NCBI RefSeq assembly: GCF_001469165.1
Contig: NZ_JABX01000024.1
Span: forward strand, 1-64,000
Reading direction: 5' to 3'
Source of the DNA: Thiohalocapsa sp. ML1
Lineage (GTDB): Bacteria > Pseudomonadota > Gammaproteobacteria > Chromatiales > Chromatiaceae
Length of the DNA stretch: 64,000 bases
The notes beneath the pieces were generated by a model, which saw only the letters and a program-made list of their open reading frames with translations, ran no database searches and was not told the origin of the DNA. Positions 1 to 7,675 of the stretch are shown one piece after another. The number at the start of each line of letters is the position of its first letter. The stretch's first letter is position 1. A program made the translations under genes and the position numbers.

Positions 1-1
1 A

Positions 2-446
2 CAGCCGGGGCCGGAGAGCCGACCTCCAGGTCGGCTCCGCAGCCGGGGCCGGAGAGCCGACCTCCAGGTCGGCTCCGCAGCCGCGATACCAGTGCATCCC
101 GCTATGTCCGTGTTGACCAGGAGGTCAACACTCCAGTCAACACTGCCGTGCACCGGCGGCAGAGCCGCCAATCCCGGTGCCGAGGCAGAGCCTCGGCACC
201 AGTCAAAGCGCGGCAGCGAAGGACTTGCCAGTCCAGAGCCGGGCCGGAGCCGGGCCGGAGCCGGGCCGGAGCCGGGCCGGAGAGCCGACCTCCAGGTCGG
301 CTCCGCAGCCGCGATACCAGTGCATCCCGCTATGTCCGTGTTGACCAGGAGGTCAACACTCCAGTCAACACTCCAGTCAACACTGCCGTGCACCGGCGGC
401 AGAGCCGCCAATCCCGGTGCCGAGGCAGAGCCTCGGCACCAGTCGG
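2..446. repeat. Tandemly duplicated composite palindromic repeat
   Basis: Non-coding block made of two copies of a composite unit (about 40-205 and 268-446). Each copy strings together several short palindromes: GAGCCGACC-TCCA-GGTCGGCTC, GTGTTGACC-AGGA-GGTCAACAC, GCGGCAGAGCCGCC and GCCGAGGC-AGA-GCCTCGGC. Extra 38-bp copies of the first palindrome occur at 2-77, and an 11-bp unit (GGAGCCGGGCC) repeats four to five times at about 235-281. Open frames across it are repeat artefacts. The GTTGACC/GGTCAAC element recurs near 22.9 kb. Confidence 0.85.
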
Positions 447-450
447 AGGC

Positions 451-765
451 TCACCCCGCCGACCTGCCCGCGGCCTGCACCAGCGCGCTGTCTTGGCCGT
501 CCGCCTTGGGCCAAGCCGCCGGCAAATCCCGCTGCTCCATCACATCCACTCGAAACGGCAGATCGCTGTCCTCGAAATCCGCCCGCAGATGCGCAAGGGT
601 CAGCTCCGGCAGCGGTGCTGCGCCCATTACAACCAAATCCAGGTCCGAATAGCGCCAAGCCCGACCCGTCAACCGCGAGCCGAAGGCGCGGACCTCCCGC
701 TCCGGCACCCGCCGCGCCAACACCGCCCGCACCGTGGCGAGCTGCGCGGGTGTCAGGTCAAGCAT
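451..765 (-). CDS. mntA: MntA-type minimal nucleotidyltransferase antitoxin
   Basis: A 104-residue minimal nucleotidyltransferase. It carries the family's GS-X10-DXD active site exactly (G29-S30, ten residues, D41-L42-D43). In characterised HEPN/MNT pairs this protein AMPylates a tyrosine of the partner HEPN ribonuclease and so neutralises it. The chosen ATG at 765 overlaps the end of the upstream hepT by 8 bases, which fits co-translation. A longer in-frame reading up to 861 lies wholly inside hepT and is low-complexity, so it was discarded. Both partners begin MLDLTP, a curious similarity. The pair follows the type III CRISPR genes on the same strand after a 164-bp gap. MntA/HepT identity rests on motif spacing and gene pairing. 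Confidence 0.88.
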   Translation of the reverse strand: MLDLTPAQLATVRAVLARRVPEREVRAFGSRLTGRAWRYSDLDLVVMGAAPLPELTLAHLRADFEDSDLPFRVDVMEQRDLPAAWPKADGQDSALVQAAGRSAG

Positions 766-1165
766 CGGCGGCACCGCGGGCGGCGAGGCGCGCATGCAGC
801 GCATGGGCATGCACCGCGAACTGCGGGATGACCGCGGCCACCTCCGCGGCCTTCGCCGCATCGTAGGTATGCGAAGTCATATTGCGCTTCTCCCGATACA
901 GCATCCAGGCATCCACATCGTCCACCAACCCCTGCTCCGCCCCGGCCCGGATCAATTGCCGCCAGCTCAAGGCATCCAGCGCCTGAGCGTCGGGCAGATC
1001 CAACTGCAAGCGGCGCTTGAGCATCTTCCACGCCAGCTCGAACGTAAACTCGAAGCGCTGGATGCAGGCATCGCGCAGCTCCTCGTCTGTCGGCGCCGTC
1101 GACCAGCGGGCCAGGCCGCGGTCGAGGACGGCGAGGGCTTTGGCGAGGGGGGTGAGATCGAGCAT
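758..1165 (-). CDS. hepT: HepT-type HEPN toxin (putative RNase)
   Basis: A 135-residue all-helical HEPN protein of the nucleotidyltransferase-substrate-binding (HI0074-like) type. The sequence YREKRNMTSHTYD contains R94-X4-H99-X-Y101, the RX4HXY motif of HepT toxins: Arg and His form the RNase site and Tyr is the residue AMPylated by MntA. The HEPN gene comes first and its 3' end overlaps mntA by 8 bases, the usual order. An intact motif implies an active toxin and therefore a need for MntA. It sits just downstream of the CRISPR type III genes. Whether it is an ordinary toxin-antitoxin module or is recruited by the CRISPR response cannot be told from sequence. Confidence 0.88.
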   Translation of the reverse strand: MLDLTPLAKALAVLDRGLARWSTAPTDEELRDACIQRFEFTFELAWKMLKRRLQLDLPDAQALDALSWRQLIRAGAEQGLVDDVDAWMLYREKRNMTSHTYDAAKAAEVAAVIPQFAVHAHALHARLAARGAADA

Positions 1166-1329
1166 GGGCCGGGTTCTCTATTGCTGTAAGCCTCTGCATT
1201 CACCGCGTGCCTTGGAGCCGAACACCCGAACATCGCGGAAACATCGCGGATACCGCGGCGCCGAGGCGCGGCAAGAATCGCTTGGCGGTTGGCTTCGACC
1301 AGTGAATGCATGGTGCGGCGTGCCCCTTA

Positions 1330-3435
1330 TCACGATTCGAGTGCGAGGATTCTCCAATTCTTGCCGCCGATGTGCTCGACGGTGACCTTCGCTTTGAGGT
1401 CGCCCTGTTTGAGCTTCTTCAGCTTAGACTTGCTCAATTGATCCAGGATCGGCTGGGCGTCCGCCCCGGACACGAACGCGGTTTGGCCGTCGTGATAGGC
1501 ATTGAGCGTCTTGGAGCCGGCTTCGAACTTCAGCGCAGCCGCCAGCCACTCGGCTTTGGTCGGCTTCTTGGTTCGGCCGCCGCCGGAGCCGACCGAGTAG
1601 GGCGCGAGTGTCAGCGCGGCCTGCTTTGCGTCCGTGAACTCGTTCGGGCCTCCCTTCTCCAGCATCATATGCTTCAGCTTGCCCGGGAAACGATCCCTAT
1701 GTTCCGGGTTGGCCATCAACGTCAGATTACGGATCTGGGTGGTCTCCACCCAGTCAGCGTCAAGCGCTTCGTCCATGTAGGCACGGAACCTCGCCTCATA
1801 CTCCGTCAGCATCATCGGCTCGGCCTTGGGGTTGTTCGGCATGACCTCTACATCGGCATCGCCGAAGTCGAGCCGTACTTGCCCGAAGCCGAAGGGCTTA
1901 CCCATGCCTAGGCTGTGCAGCGCGCCGCCGCCGCCGAGCCGCAACGACCATAGGAGCGCACCAAGCTCTTCCGGTTGCAAGTTCTGGAAATGTACACGAC
2001 CACTGAATAGACTGCCGCGGGCCACCGGCCGCAGATGCAGTTGGATCTTCGTATTACGCTGTTGGTCGGGACCGTTGGGCTGCTGCACTTCGATTTCAGG
2101 CGCCGGCCTCGTCGGGTAGCGCTTCCAGCCCCTGATCTTCGGTTCCGTAGAGTCCTGGGTCCTCAGGTAGGTTGCGTACTGCGGATTGTCCCCCGCCAAC
2201 TTCCATCCCGGGCCTTTCGCGTCCTGCACGATGTAGTTCGGGAAATAGGTCGGCTTCGGGCTGCTCAGGATCGCCGCGGGCTGCGGGTCTTCTGTCACTT
2301 CGCCCACCGGCGTTGCGAGCTCGAACTGCACGCGCCCGCGTAGACCGTCCTGCGCGGTCTTGCCGACACGGCCGAACATCAGGGTCGCGAAGTCGGCGCA
2401 GCTCTCATCCAAGTGCTGTTTCTCGCTGTGGCCGATCATGTCGTGGATCGAGAAATCCCCGGCGAGCTTCGGCATAAACGCAAGGCCGATCTGCAAGCGG
2501 TCGCTGTCGTGAATGTAGAAGACCGGCACCGGCTGCTGACGCCAATAGCGCTCCTTCCAGAAGCCGGGCCAGGACATGTCTGGTTTGCCGTCCTCGTCGC
2601 CGTGGATGAACAGGAAGTCGCGCCATGCGTTCGGATCGGCGTGGTGCACCTCGAAGGCGTCGTCCGCGCGCGGCGAGTGGAAGATGAAGTCGTGGTGCTT
2701 GCCGCGGGTGACCTTGCCGCGGCGGTCCGGCCGCTCCATCGTGCTGTCGTTGATCTGGCCGGTGAGCACGGGAAAGCCCGAGCTGGCACCGATGCCGAGG
2801 CCGGACACGCTATCGCCGTGCCACTGGAACGGCACGCTGAACGGGTCAATGCCTCGCTTCTCGCAAAGGCGCGACCAAACCTGATACTTGTCGCGCACCG
2901 TGGTGCGCGCGTGGAATACCGGCTTCTTGGCACTCCACCACGTCTCGACGTCCCGATGGTTGAACCGCGCCATGTCGCAGGGCGTAATCACGGGCTCGCC
3001 GCCCGCGAGCTGCATCAACCCATATTGCACACGGTTGCGGACGCGCCCGGCGTAGGAGTCCGCGACGAAGCGCCCGGAGATGTCCCGCAGACCATAGCGC
3101 TTGTCGTCTACCTGTGCCATGCGCGAGAAGCTGGCGATCTCCAGCACGGCGCGAATCATGCCTTTGAGGCTGGAGCCGGGAATGGCGACCTCGCCCGCGG
3201 GTGTGCGGAAGAATGCGACGGTCGTGGACTCATCCGTATTCTTGGTCTGAACTCCGCCCACCAGCAGCGGCGACTCTGCGCACAGGGTGTAGCGGATGCT
3301 GCCGCTGACACCCTGCTCGAACGGCAGGTCGTGCGACACCAGCCCAGCCCATCTCGGCTGTACCACCTTCGTTGCCAGCGGAACGAAGTTGTAGGGCGAA
3401 TCGATGGCCTGCACGGCCGGGGTTTGCGGAGGCAT
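1330..3435 (-). CDS. Type III CRISPR RAMP protein, TIGR03986-like
   Basis: A 701-residue RAMP-superfamily protein and the last gene of the CRISPR operon. A first RAMP fold lies at about residues 40-120, with the glycine-rich hallmark VAIPGSSLKGMIRA. A second RAMP segment lies in the C-terminal half, with GGGGALHSLGMGKPFGFGQV near residues 515-535 as the typical G-rich loop. The last 130 residues are helical and lysine-rich (SKSKLKKLKQGDLKAKV). Length and layout match the TIGR03986 family, a Cas7-like backbone subunit of type III-D-like complexes that grips crRNA and target. The ATG at 3435 has GGGAG at good spacing. It lies 31 bp after the small upstream gene. The helical tail could stand in for a small (Cas11) subunit, but that is speculation. 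Confidence 0.82.
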   Translation of the reverse strand: MPPQTPAVQAIDSPYNFVPLATKVVQPRWAGLVSHDLPFEQGVSGSIRYTLCAESPLLVGGVQTKNTDESTTVAFFRTPAGEVAIPGSSLKGMIRAVLEIASFSRMAQVDDKRYGLRDISGRFVADSYAGRVRNRVQYGLMQLAGGEPVITPCDMARFNHRDVETWWSAKKPVFHARTTVRDKYQVWSRLCEKRGIDPFSVPFQWHGDSVSGLGIGASSGFPVLTGQINDSTMERPDRRGKVTRGKHHDFIFHSPRADDAFEVHHADPNAWRDFLFIHGDEDGKPDMSWPGFWKERYWRQQPVPVFYIHDSDRLQIGLAFMPKLAGDFSIHDMIGHSEKQHLDESCADFATLMFGRVGKTAQDGLRGRVQFELATPVGEVTEDPQPAAILSSPKPTYFPNYIVQDAKGPGWKLAGDNPQYATYLRTQDSTEPKIRGWKRYPTRPAPEIEVQQPNGPDQQRNTKIQLHLRPVARGSLFSGRVHFQNLQPEELGALLWSLRLGGGGALHSLGMGKPFGFGQVRLDFGDADVEVMPNNPKAEPMMLTEYEARFRAYMDEALDADWVETTQIRNLTLMANPEHRDRFPGKLKHMMLEKGGPNEFTDAKQAALTLAPYSVGSGGGRTKKPTKAEWLAAALKFEAGSKTLNAYHDGQTAFVSGADAQPILDQLSKSKLKKLKQGDLKAKVTVEHIGGKNWRILALES

Positions 3436-3466
3436 GAAGAAGGCTCCCTTGTTGTGTCCGTTTGAC

Positions 3467-3976
3467 TCAGCGGTCGTCGCCGAAGCCGATGAAGCAGGCA
3501 GCGTGTATCTGTGCGCCGTGCATCGGGTCGATGCGCCAAAAACGCCGATAGCGTAGGTAGGCGCCGAGCGACACCTTGTGCGCGACCTGGGTGACGATGT
3601 CGCTCAGGTACGGCCCGCCGACACTCTGCCGATACTCGGTGACTTGCCAGCCGCCGGCGCCGTCGTAGCGGATATGCATCGACGCCCCATCCGTATTGCA
3701 GGCCTCGGCCGCAAGCAGCCAGCCGGTTTGATCGTCCATGTCCGGCACGCCGCGTTCATCGATGACCCGGTTGGCGGACTGGAACCCCACCCATCCCTGC
3801 GACGGCTTGAACGCCACGAGCCTTGCCCGTGCGGCCTCCGCGGAGTTGAGCGGCGGGGCCTCCGGGATGGCCAGATCGTAGGTCCGCGGCTCCATCGGCG
3901 GCAGTTTCGCCTGCTGTGATGCCGCTACCTTCCGGTACAGCTCCAGCAGTGCCTCCGGCTCGATATGACTCGCCAT
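3467..3976 (-). CDS. Small CRISPR-associated protein, possibly Csx19-like
   Basis: A 169-residue protein translationally coupled to the preceding RAMP gene (TGATG overlap at 3976). I do not recognise its fold with confidence. The N-terminal third is acidic and proline-rich. The C-terminal part is aromatic and basic (GAYLRYRRFWR). Position and size suggest Csx19, the small signature partner of Csx10 in type III-D loci, but no residue pattern I can name confirms this. No membrane segment, zinc motif or nuclease motif is visible. A GTG one codon upstream is an alternative start. Confidence 0.6.
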   Translation of the reverse strand: MASHIEPEALLELYRKVAASQQAKLPPMEPRTYDLAIPEAPPLNSAEAARARLVAFKPSQGWVGFQSANRVIDERGVPDMDDQTGWLLAAEACNTDGASMHIRYDGAGGWQVTEYRQSVGGPYLSDIVTQVAHKVSLGAYLRYRRFWRIDPMHGAQIHAACFIGFGDDR

Positions 3977-5469
3977 CACGCGGCCTCCTGTTGCTGCTTG
4001 CCATGGTCTGTGTCGCTCGCTTCGATCCAGGCGCCGCCGTCACTCCAGGTCAGGGAGCCGTCGCAGAAGCCGTGCCCTTTGCCGGCGCCGCCGCCGATGG
4101 CGACGCGCCCCTCGCAAAGATCGGCCAACGCGTCCCGCAAAGCCAAACGCGCGGCACTCGATACGCCGCGAGTGTCGATCATCAGATCCAGCTCCACGGC
4201 GCCCTTCCAGACCAGCTCCTCGCTGAACAGCATGTGCTCGCGCACGCCCCCAGTGAAGCGGTCGATGGCGTTGTGCATCATCAGCTTCAGTTCGTCCGAG
4301 CGCAGGTTGAGGTAGCCATCGTCGATGAATACGCGACCAGCGCGGCCTCGTTCTTCGCGGCTGCTCACGCGTTGCGCGTCCGCGGCTTCGCGATCATCAC
4401 GGGCAAAGCCGAACAGGGTCTTTACCTCGTCGCAGTGGAGGGACTTGTCGTAGTCCGGATGCTCGTCAAGTACCTTGTGCGCCCAGTGGCCTGCCCGCCG
4501 GTTGGCATGAAAAGCCACCCGATGTGCCAGCAGCCCCTTCAGGCTGCTGCCCGGAATCAGCAGCTCGGCCGCCTTCGGCTTGCGAGCCTCCCAATCCCAG
4601 CGCGATTCGAGCTTGGGCAATAGGTCGGCCGGCTTCCCCTGGTCATCCATTTTGTGGTCTTGGCTGCCCTCCCCTTCGCCGATGCGCCAGAAACCGCGCG
4701 GCTCAAGCACGAGCTTCGCGCAAACGAGGTGTGCCAGCTCGGGAGCCGGCGGCGCGAAAGGCTCAAGACCGGTGAGATCTCCCAACCCACGGGGCAGATC
4801 GGCATACTGCTTGCGGCCTAGTTTCTCGCCCAAGCTCCAAGCACCGTGGTGGACCTGCACCACTTTGATCCGTCCGAGACCGGCGCGGGTGCCGCCGCCG
4901 AGCCGAAACAGGGGATGCACCAGGAGCCCGAGCACCTCCCGCCAATCCGGATCATCGGCCTGGTCGCTCCAAAGCGAGAGCTCGGCGCTGAAGCGATGAC
5001 CCGCCGGCAGCACCACGCGGTCGAACTTGCCGGTATCCGCCGCCGCGCCGCGGTGACCGATGCGGACGCGGTCGCGGGTCTCGCGAGCAACCCCCTCCAT
5101 CAAGGCCTTGAGCACCGGGTCCGCGAGACGCTGCTCACCATCCTTGCCCAGCAGCAGGCCCTCGACGGGCTGGCCGGTGGAGTCCTGTATTGCACCCCAG
5201 GACACGTGCAGCCGTGAAGCCTCGCCCTCGTCGGCGCGCTGGAAGCCGAAAAGCTTGTCCGTTGCGCCTTCGTCATCGCCGTGCAGCGTGCAGTACAAGT
5301 GCCGCAAGACGCCGGCGATGCTCGAACCCGGCAAGGCCGGAAGGCCATTGGCATCGCGCACAAGGCGCACATCGAACACGCCATCGGCACCGCCCGCCGC
5401 AATGGACAGCGGCGTGACCGTTTCCAGCGTCACGCGCGCCAAGTAAAACTGACTCAGCGCCGGGGTCAT
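3976..5469 (-). CDS. Type III CRISPR double-RAMP (Cas7-like) protein
   Basis: A 497-residue protein with two RAMP units. The first begins TLETVTPLSIAAGGADG and carries LPALPGSSIAGVLRHLY near residues 43-59. The second carries LLIPGSSLKGLLAHRV near residue 310 and the C-terminal G-rich loop VAIGGGAGKGHGF. D33, just before the first G-rich loop, is in the position of the catalytic aspartate of Csm3/Cmr4-type Cas7 proteins that cut target RNA, so target cleavage is possible. The ATG at 5469 follows a strong AGGAGG and overlaps csx10 by ATGA. The frame stays open upstream to 6255, but that portion is antisense-like sequence over csx10. Confidence 0.82.
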   Translation of the reverse strand: MTPALSQFYLARVTLETVTPLSIAAGGADGVFDVRLVRDANGLPALPGSSIAGVLRHLYCTLHGDDEGATDKLFGFQRADEGEASRLHVSWGAIQDSTGQPVEGLLLGKDGEQRLADPVLKALMEGVARETRDRVRIGHRGAAADTGKFDRVVLPAGHRFSAELSLWSDQADDPDWREVLGLLVHPLFRLGGGTRAGLGRIKVVQVHHGAWSLGEKLGRKQYADLPRGLGDLTGLEPFAPPAPELAHLVCAKLVLEPRGFWRIGEGEGSQDHKMDDQGKPADLLPKLESRWDWEARKPKAAELLIPGSSLKGLLAHRVAFHANRRAGHWAHKVLDEHPDYDKSLHCDEVKTLFGFARDDREAADAQRVSSREERGRAGRVFIDDGYLNLRSDELKLMMHNAIDRFTGGVREHMLFSEELVWKGAVELDLMIDTRGVSSAARLALRDALADLCEGRVAIGGGAGKGHGFCDGSLTWSDGGAWIEASDTDHGKQQQEAA

Positions 5470-7046
5470 CGGCGGACCTCCTGTTTGATGGTGTGCATGA
5501 CCTCGCGGGCCAGTCGCTGGACGAGCTCGGGTGCAGGACTCGGGCCAAGCACGCGAAGCATCCAGCAGGAAAATGAGCGCACTCGACTGTACCCCTCGTC
5601 CCAGTGCTCTTCCTTCCAGCCCGGCGCAGTCGGCTTGCAGGGTCCAGTCTGCTCGTTGAACAGCGCCATACCGAACTCCGCCGGCGGTCGCTTGGCAAGC
5701 GCAAGCACGGCGCCCCACTGGCTGTGCGACGGCCCGACCTCGGCACCTTCCGGCAGGCCCCGCAAGCGCCGAGCGGAGTGCAGCAGCGCCGGATACTCCT
5801 GCGCGATCCGGCGTGCCTGCGTTGCCGCAGCATCCCGCGTGTTCCCGCGCTCGATGCCGCGGTCCAGCCACTCGGCGAGGTCGGACTTGGTCGGGTGCTC
5901 CGGCGCGGCGGGCTCCGCGACGGGGGCCAAGGCATCCGTCGCCGGTTCCGTCGCGAGCCGAGGCGTCAGGTCTTGCGCGCTCCCGGGGTGGCCGAGCAGT
6001 GCCGGATTCAGCCAGACCCGCCCAAGCCCCGTTTCCCGATGCAGACCGAGCCCGGCGGCGAGCCGCTCGCGATGCGCGGGTGCCAGCGGCGTGCTCAGGT
6101 CGAACACCAGCAAGCTGCCCTGACAGAGCACCTGTCGCTCCAAGTCCGGCCCGCCGCGATGGGCGTTCCAAGGAGAGTAGCGACGCGCGCGGAGGAAGCT
6201 GTGCGAGAAGTCGAGGCGCCCGTCCGGCAGCCCGAGCCACTGCGGTGCCGGGCACAAGGTTGGCTGGCCATGCGGGTCGGACGCGGCCAAGTCCGACAAC
6301 AACCAGAGCGCGATGCGCTCTGCGCCGTCGACCTGAGCTTGATCGCCCCAGGGCGCTGCGTGCAGTGTCCGCCGGGCCGCATCGGCGGGAAGGTCGCGCG
6401 TTTCCACGTCGACCAGCCCGTACTCCGCGCTGCGGGAACGCCCGAGCGGCGTTGTCCGCGGCAGCGCATCACGCAGCGCCGCGACCAGGTTGTCGTCGAC
6501 GTCGTCGTCGATATCGACGCGCGCGACGAACCGCTGCCCCTCGCTCAACGCGTCGTAGCCGAACAGCGCGGCCTCCCGCGCGCGGCCCGTGTCGGGATTG
6601 ATCGCGGTCTTCAGCCGCAGCGCACGCCCCGGAGACAGCACGCAACCGGTCTCCGTGACGAAGCCCGCCCGCAACTGTTCCGATTGGGTGTCTTGCTCAG
6701 CCGAGTCACGCGCCGGCTGGTGGTAGACATTGTCGACCCACAGCCGCCCCGCATCGGTCTGCCAATCTGCGCCCTTGTCCCTGTGCCAGCAGAAGGGCAT
6801 CGGCCAACCGCGCTCGCCCCCAGTGCTGAGCGGCAGGCCGTTTCCGAAGCGCACCCGCCCGGAGTGGAACAGCAAGAACTTGTCTTGCAGCGACAGCGAC
6901 TTGTCGGGATACAGCCGCGCCGCGAAGGCGCCCAGCAGGGCCGCGCCCGGCACATAGTCGAGCCCGCGATGCCCGCCTTCGGTGGCGCTGCGCTCGCTGA
7001 AAACGCAGTCCTCGCGCAGTGTCAACAACAGCTCGAAACCCTTCAT
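5466..7046 (-). CDS. csx10: CRISPR-associated RAMP protein Csx10
   Basis: A 526-residue RAMP protein with the Csx10 hallmarks: an N-terminal LTLREDCVFSERSA strand, GLDYVPGAALLGAFAARLY (residues ~28-46) and a second G-rich loop GLHRETGLGRVWLNP near residue 325. Csx10 is the Cas5-like crRNA 5'-handle-binding subunit and the signature protein of subtype III-D, so this gene decides the subtype call. The region after residue 340 (alanine- and proline-rich linker, then a helical domain) is longer than the RAMP core and may carry extra contacts. ATGA overlaps on both sides tie it tightly into the operon. Confidence 0.86.
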   Translation of the reverse strand: MKGFELLLTLREDCVFSERSATEGGHRGLDYVPGAALLGAFAARLYPDKSLSLQDKFLLFHSGRVRFGNGLPLSTGGERGWPMPFCWHRDKGADWQTDAGRLWVDNVYHQPARDSAEQDTQSEQLRAGFVTETGCVLSPGRALRLKTAINPDTGRAREAALFGYDALSEGQRFVARVDIDDDVDDNLVAALRDALPRTTPLGRSRSAEYGLVDVETRDLPADAARRTLHAAPWGDQAQVDGAERIALWLLSDLAASDPHGQPTLCPAPQWLGLPDGRLDFSHSFLRARRYSPWNAHRGGPDLERQVLCQGSLLVFDLSTPLAPAHRERLAAGLGLHRETGLGRVWLNPALLGHPGSAQDLTPRLATEPATDALAPVAEPAAPEHPTKSDLAEWLDRGIERGNTRDAAATQARRIAQEYPALLHSARRLRGLPEGAEVGPSHSQWGAVLALAKRPPAEFGMALFNEQTGPCKPTAPGWKEEHWDEGYSRVRSFSCWMLRVLGPSPAPELVQRLAREVMHTIKQEVRR

Positions 7047-7675
7047 GCCGTTTCCTCCAGCGTCAGCGTTGCGCGGCCGAGACCGCGGGAGCGGTGCGCC
7101 CCGACGGCGCGCACCAGCGGCAGCGCGGCCTGCAGCAGGTCGGGCCAACGCGACTCTAAGGTCCGGTAGCGCGCGGTGCCGACGAGATCGATGTCCGCGT
7201 ACAGGGTCAGCGGCACCACCAACTCGATGCCGCGGAGCGTGTTCTCATCGGCGGTGCCGGTGGTGTGCTCGATTCGGGTGGAGAAGTGGCTGCGATACAG
7301 TCCGGCGATGAGGGCGTCGCGATGGTCTGCCCCCAGGATCGCAGCGGAATCCGTCGCCGGCAGCCGCGCATCCGAGAAGCGCAGCAGGCCGGGCCAGGTA
7401 CGGCCGCTGTTTGCCGCGTCCTCGGCGTTCTCGTCCGGCTGGCCGTAAGGGCCGAATAGTTGATCGCAGACACAGGGCTCGCCCACCTCCGGGTAACCGC
7501 CGAAGCGCTCCCAACGGTGCACCGCGTCTCTGAGCAGGCCGCGAACGGTCCGCCCAGGCAGCCGCGGCAGGCCATCCGCGCCGCGATGGGTCAGGGCGTC
7601 CAATTGGCTGCCTTTGCCGCGGCCGGTGCCGGGGTGCCAATAGTCGTGGATGTCGATGCGTAGACGGTAGGACAT
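7043..7675 (-). CDS. Cas7-like RAMP, Csm3/Cmr4-type
   Basis: A 210-residue single-RAMP protein. The core reads LRIDIHDYWHPGTGRGKGS followed by GLPRLPGRTVRGLLRDAV, and the C-terminal G-rich loop is GAHRSRGLGRATL. This is the layout of the repeating backbone subunit (Csm3/Cmr4). D26, upstream of the first G-rich loop, is a candidate RNA-cleaving aspartate. The ATG at 7675 shares one base with the cas10 stop (TAATG), and the 3' end overlaps csx10 by ATGA. Upstream in-frame codons up to 7765 lie in cas10 and were rejected. Confidence 0.83.
   Translation of the reverse strand: MSYRLRIDIHDYWHPGTGRGKGSQLDALTHRGADGLPRLPGRTVRGLLRDAVHRWERFGGYPEVGEPCVCDQLFGPYGQPDENAEDAANSGRTWPGLLRFSDARLPATDSAAILGADHRDALIAGLYRSHFSTRIEHTTGTADENTLRGIELVVPLTLYADIDLVGTARYRTLESRWPDLLQAALPLVRAVGAHRSRGLGRATLTLEETA

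Noticed and set aside
2413..3465. A 350-codon plus-strand frame
   Set aside because: Antisense to the TIGR03986-like RAMP gene, with no recognisable domain.
3976..6255. Extending the double-RAMP protein to a 759-residue reading
   Set aside because: The first 260 residues lie over csx10 in another frame and are arginine/alanine-rich noise. The ATG at 5469 has AGGAGG and overlaps csx10 by ATGA.
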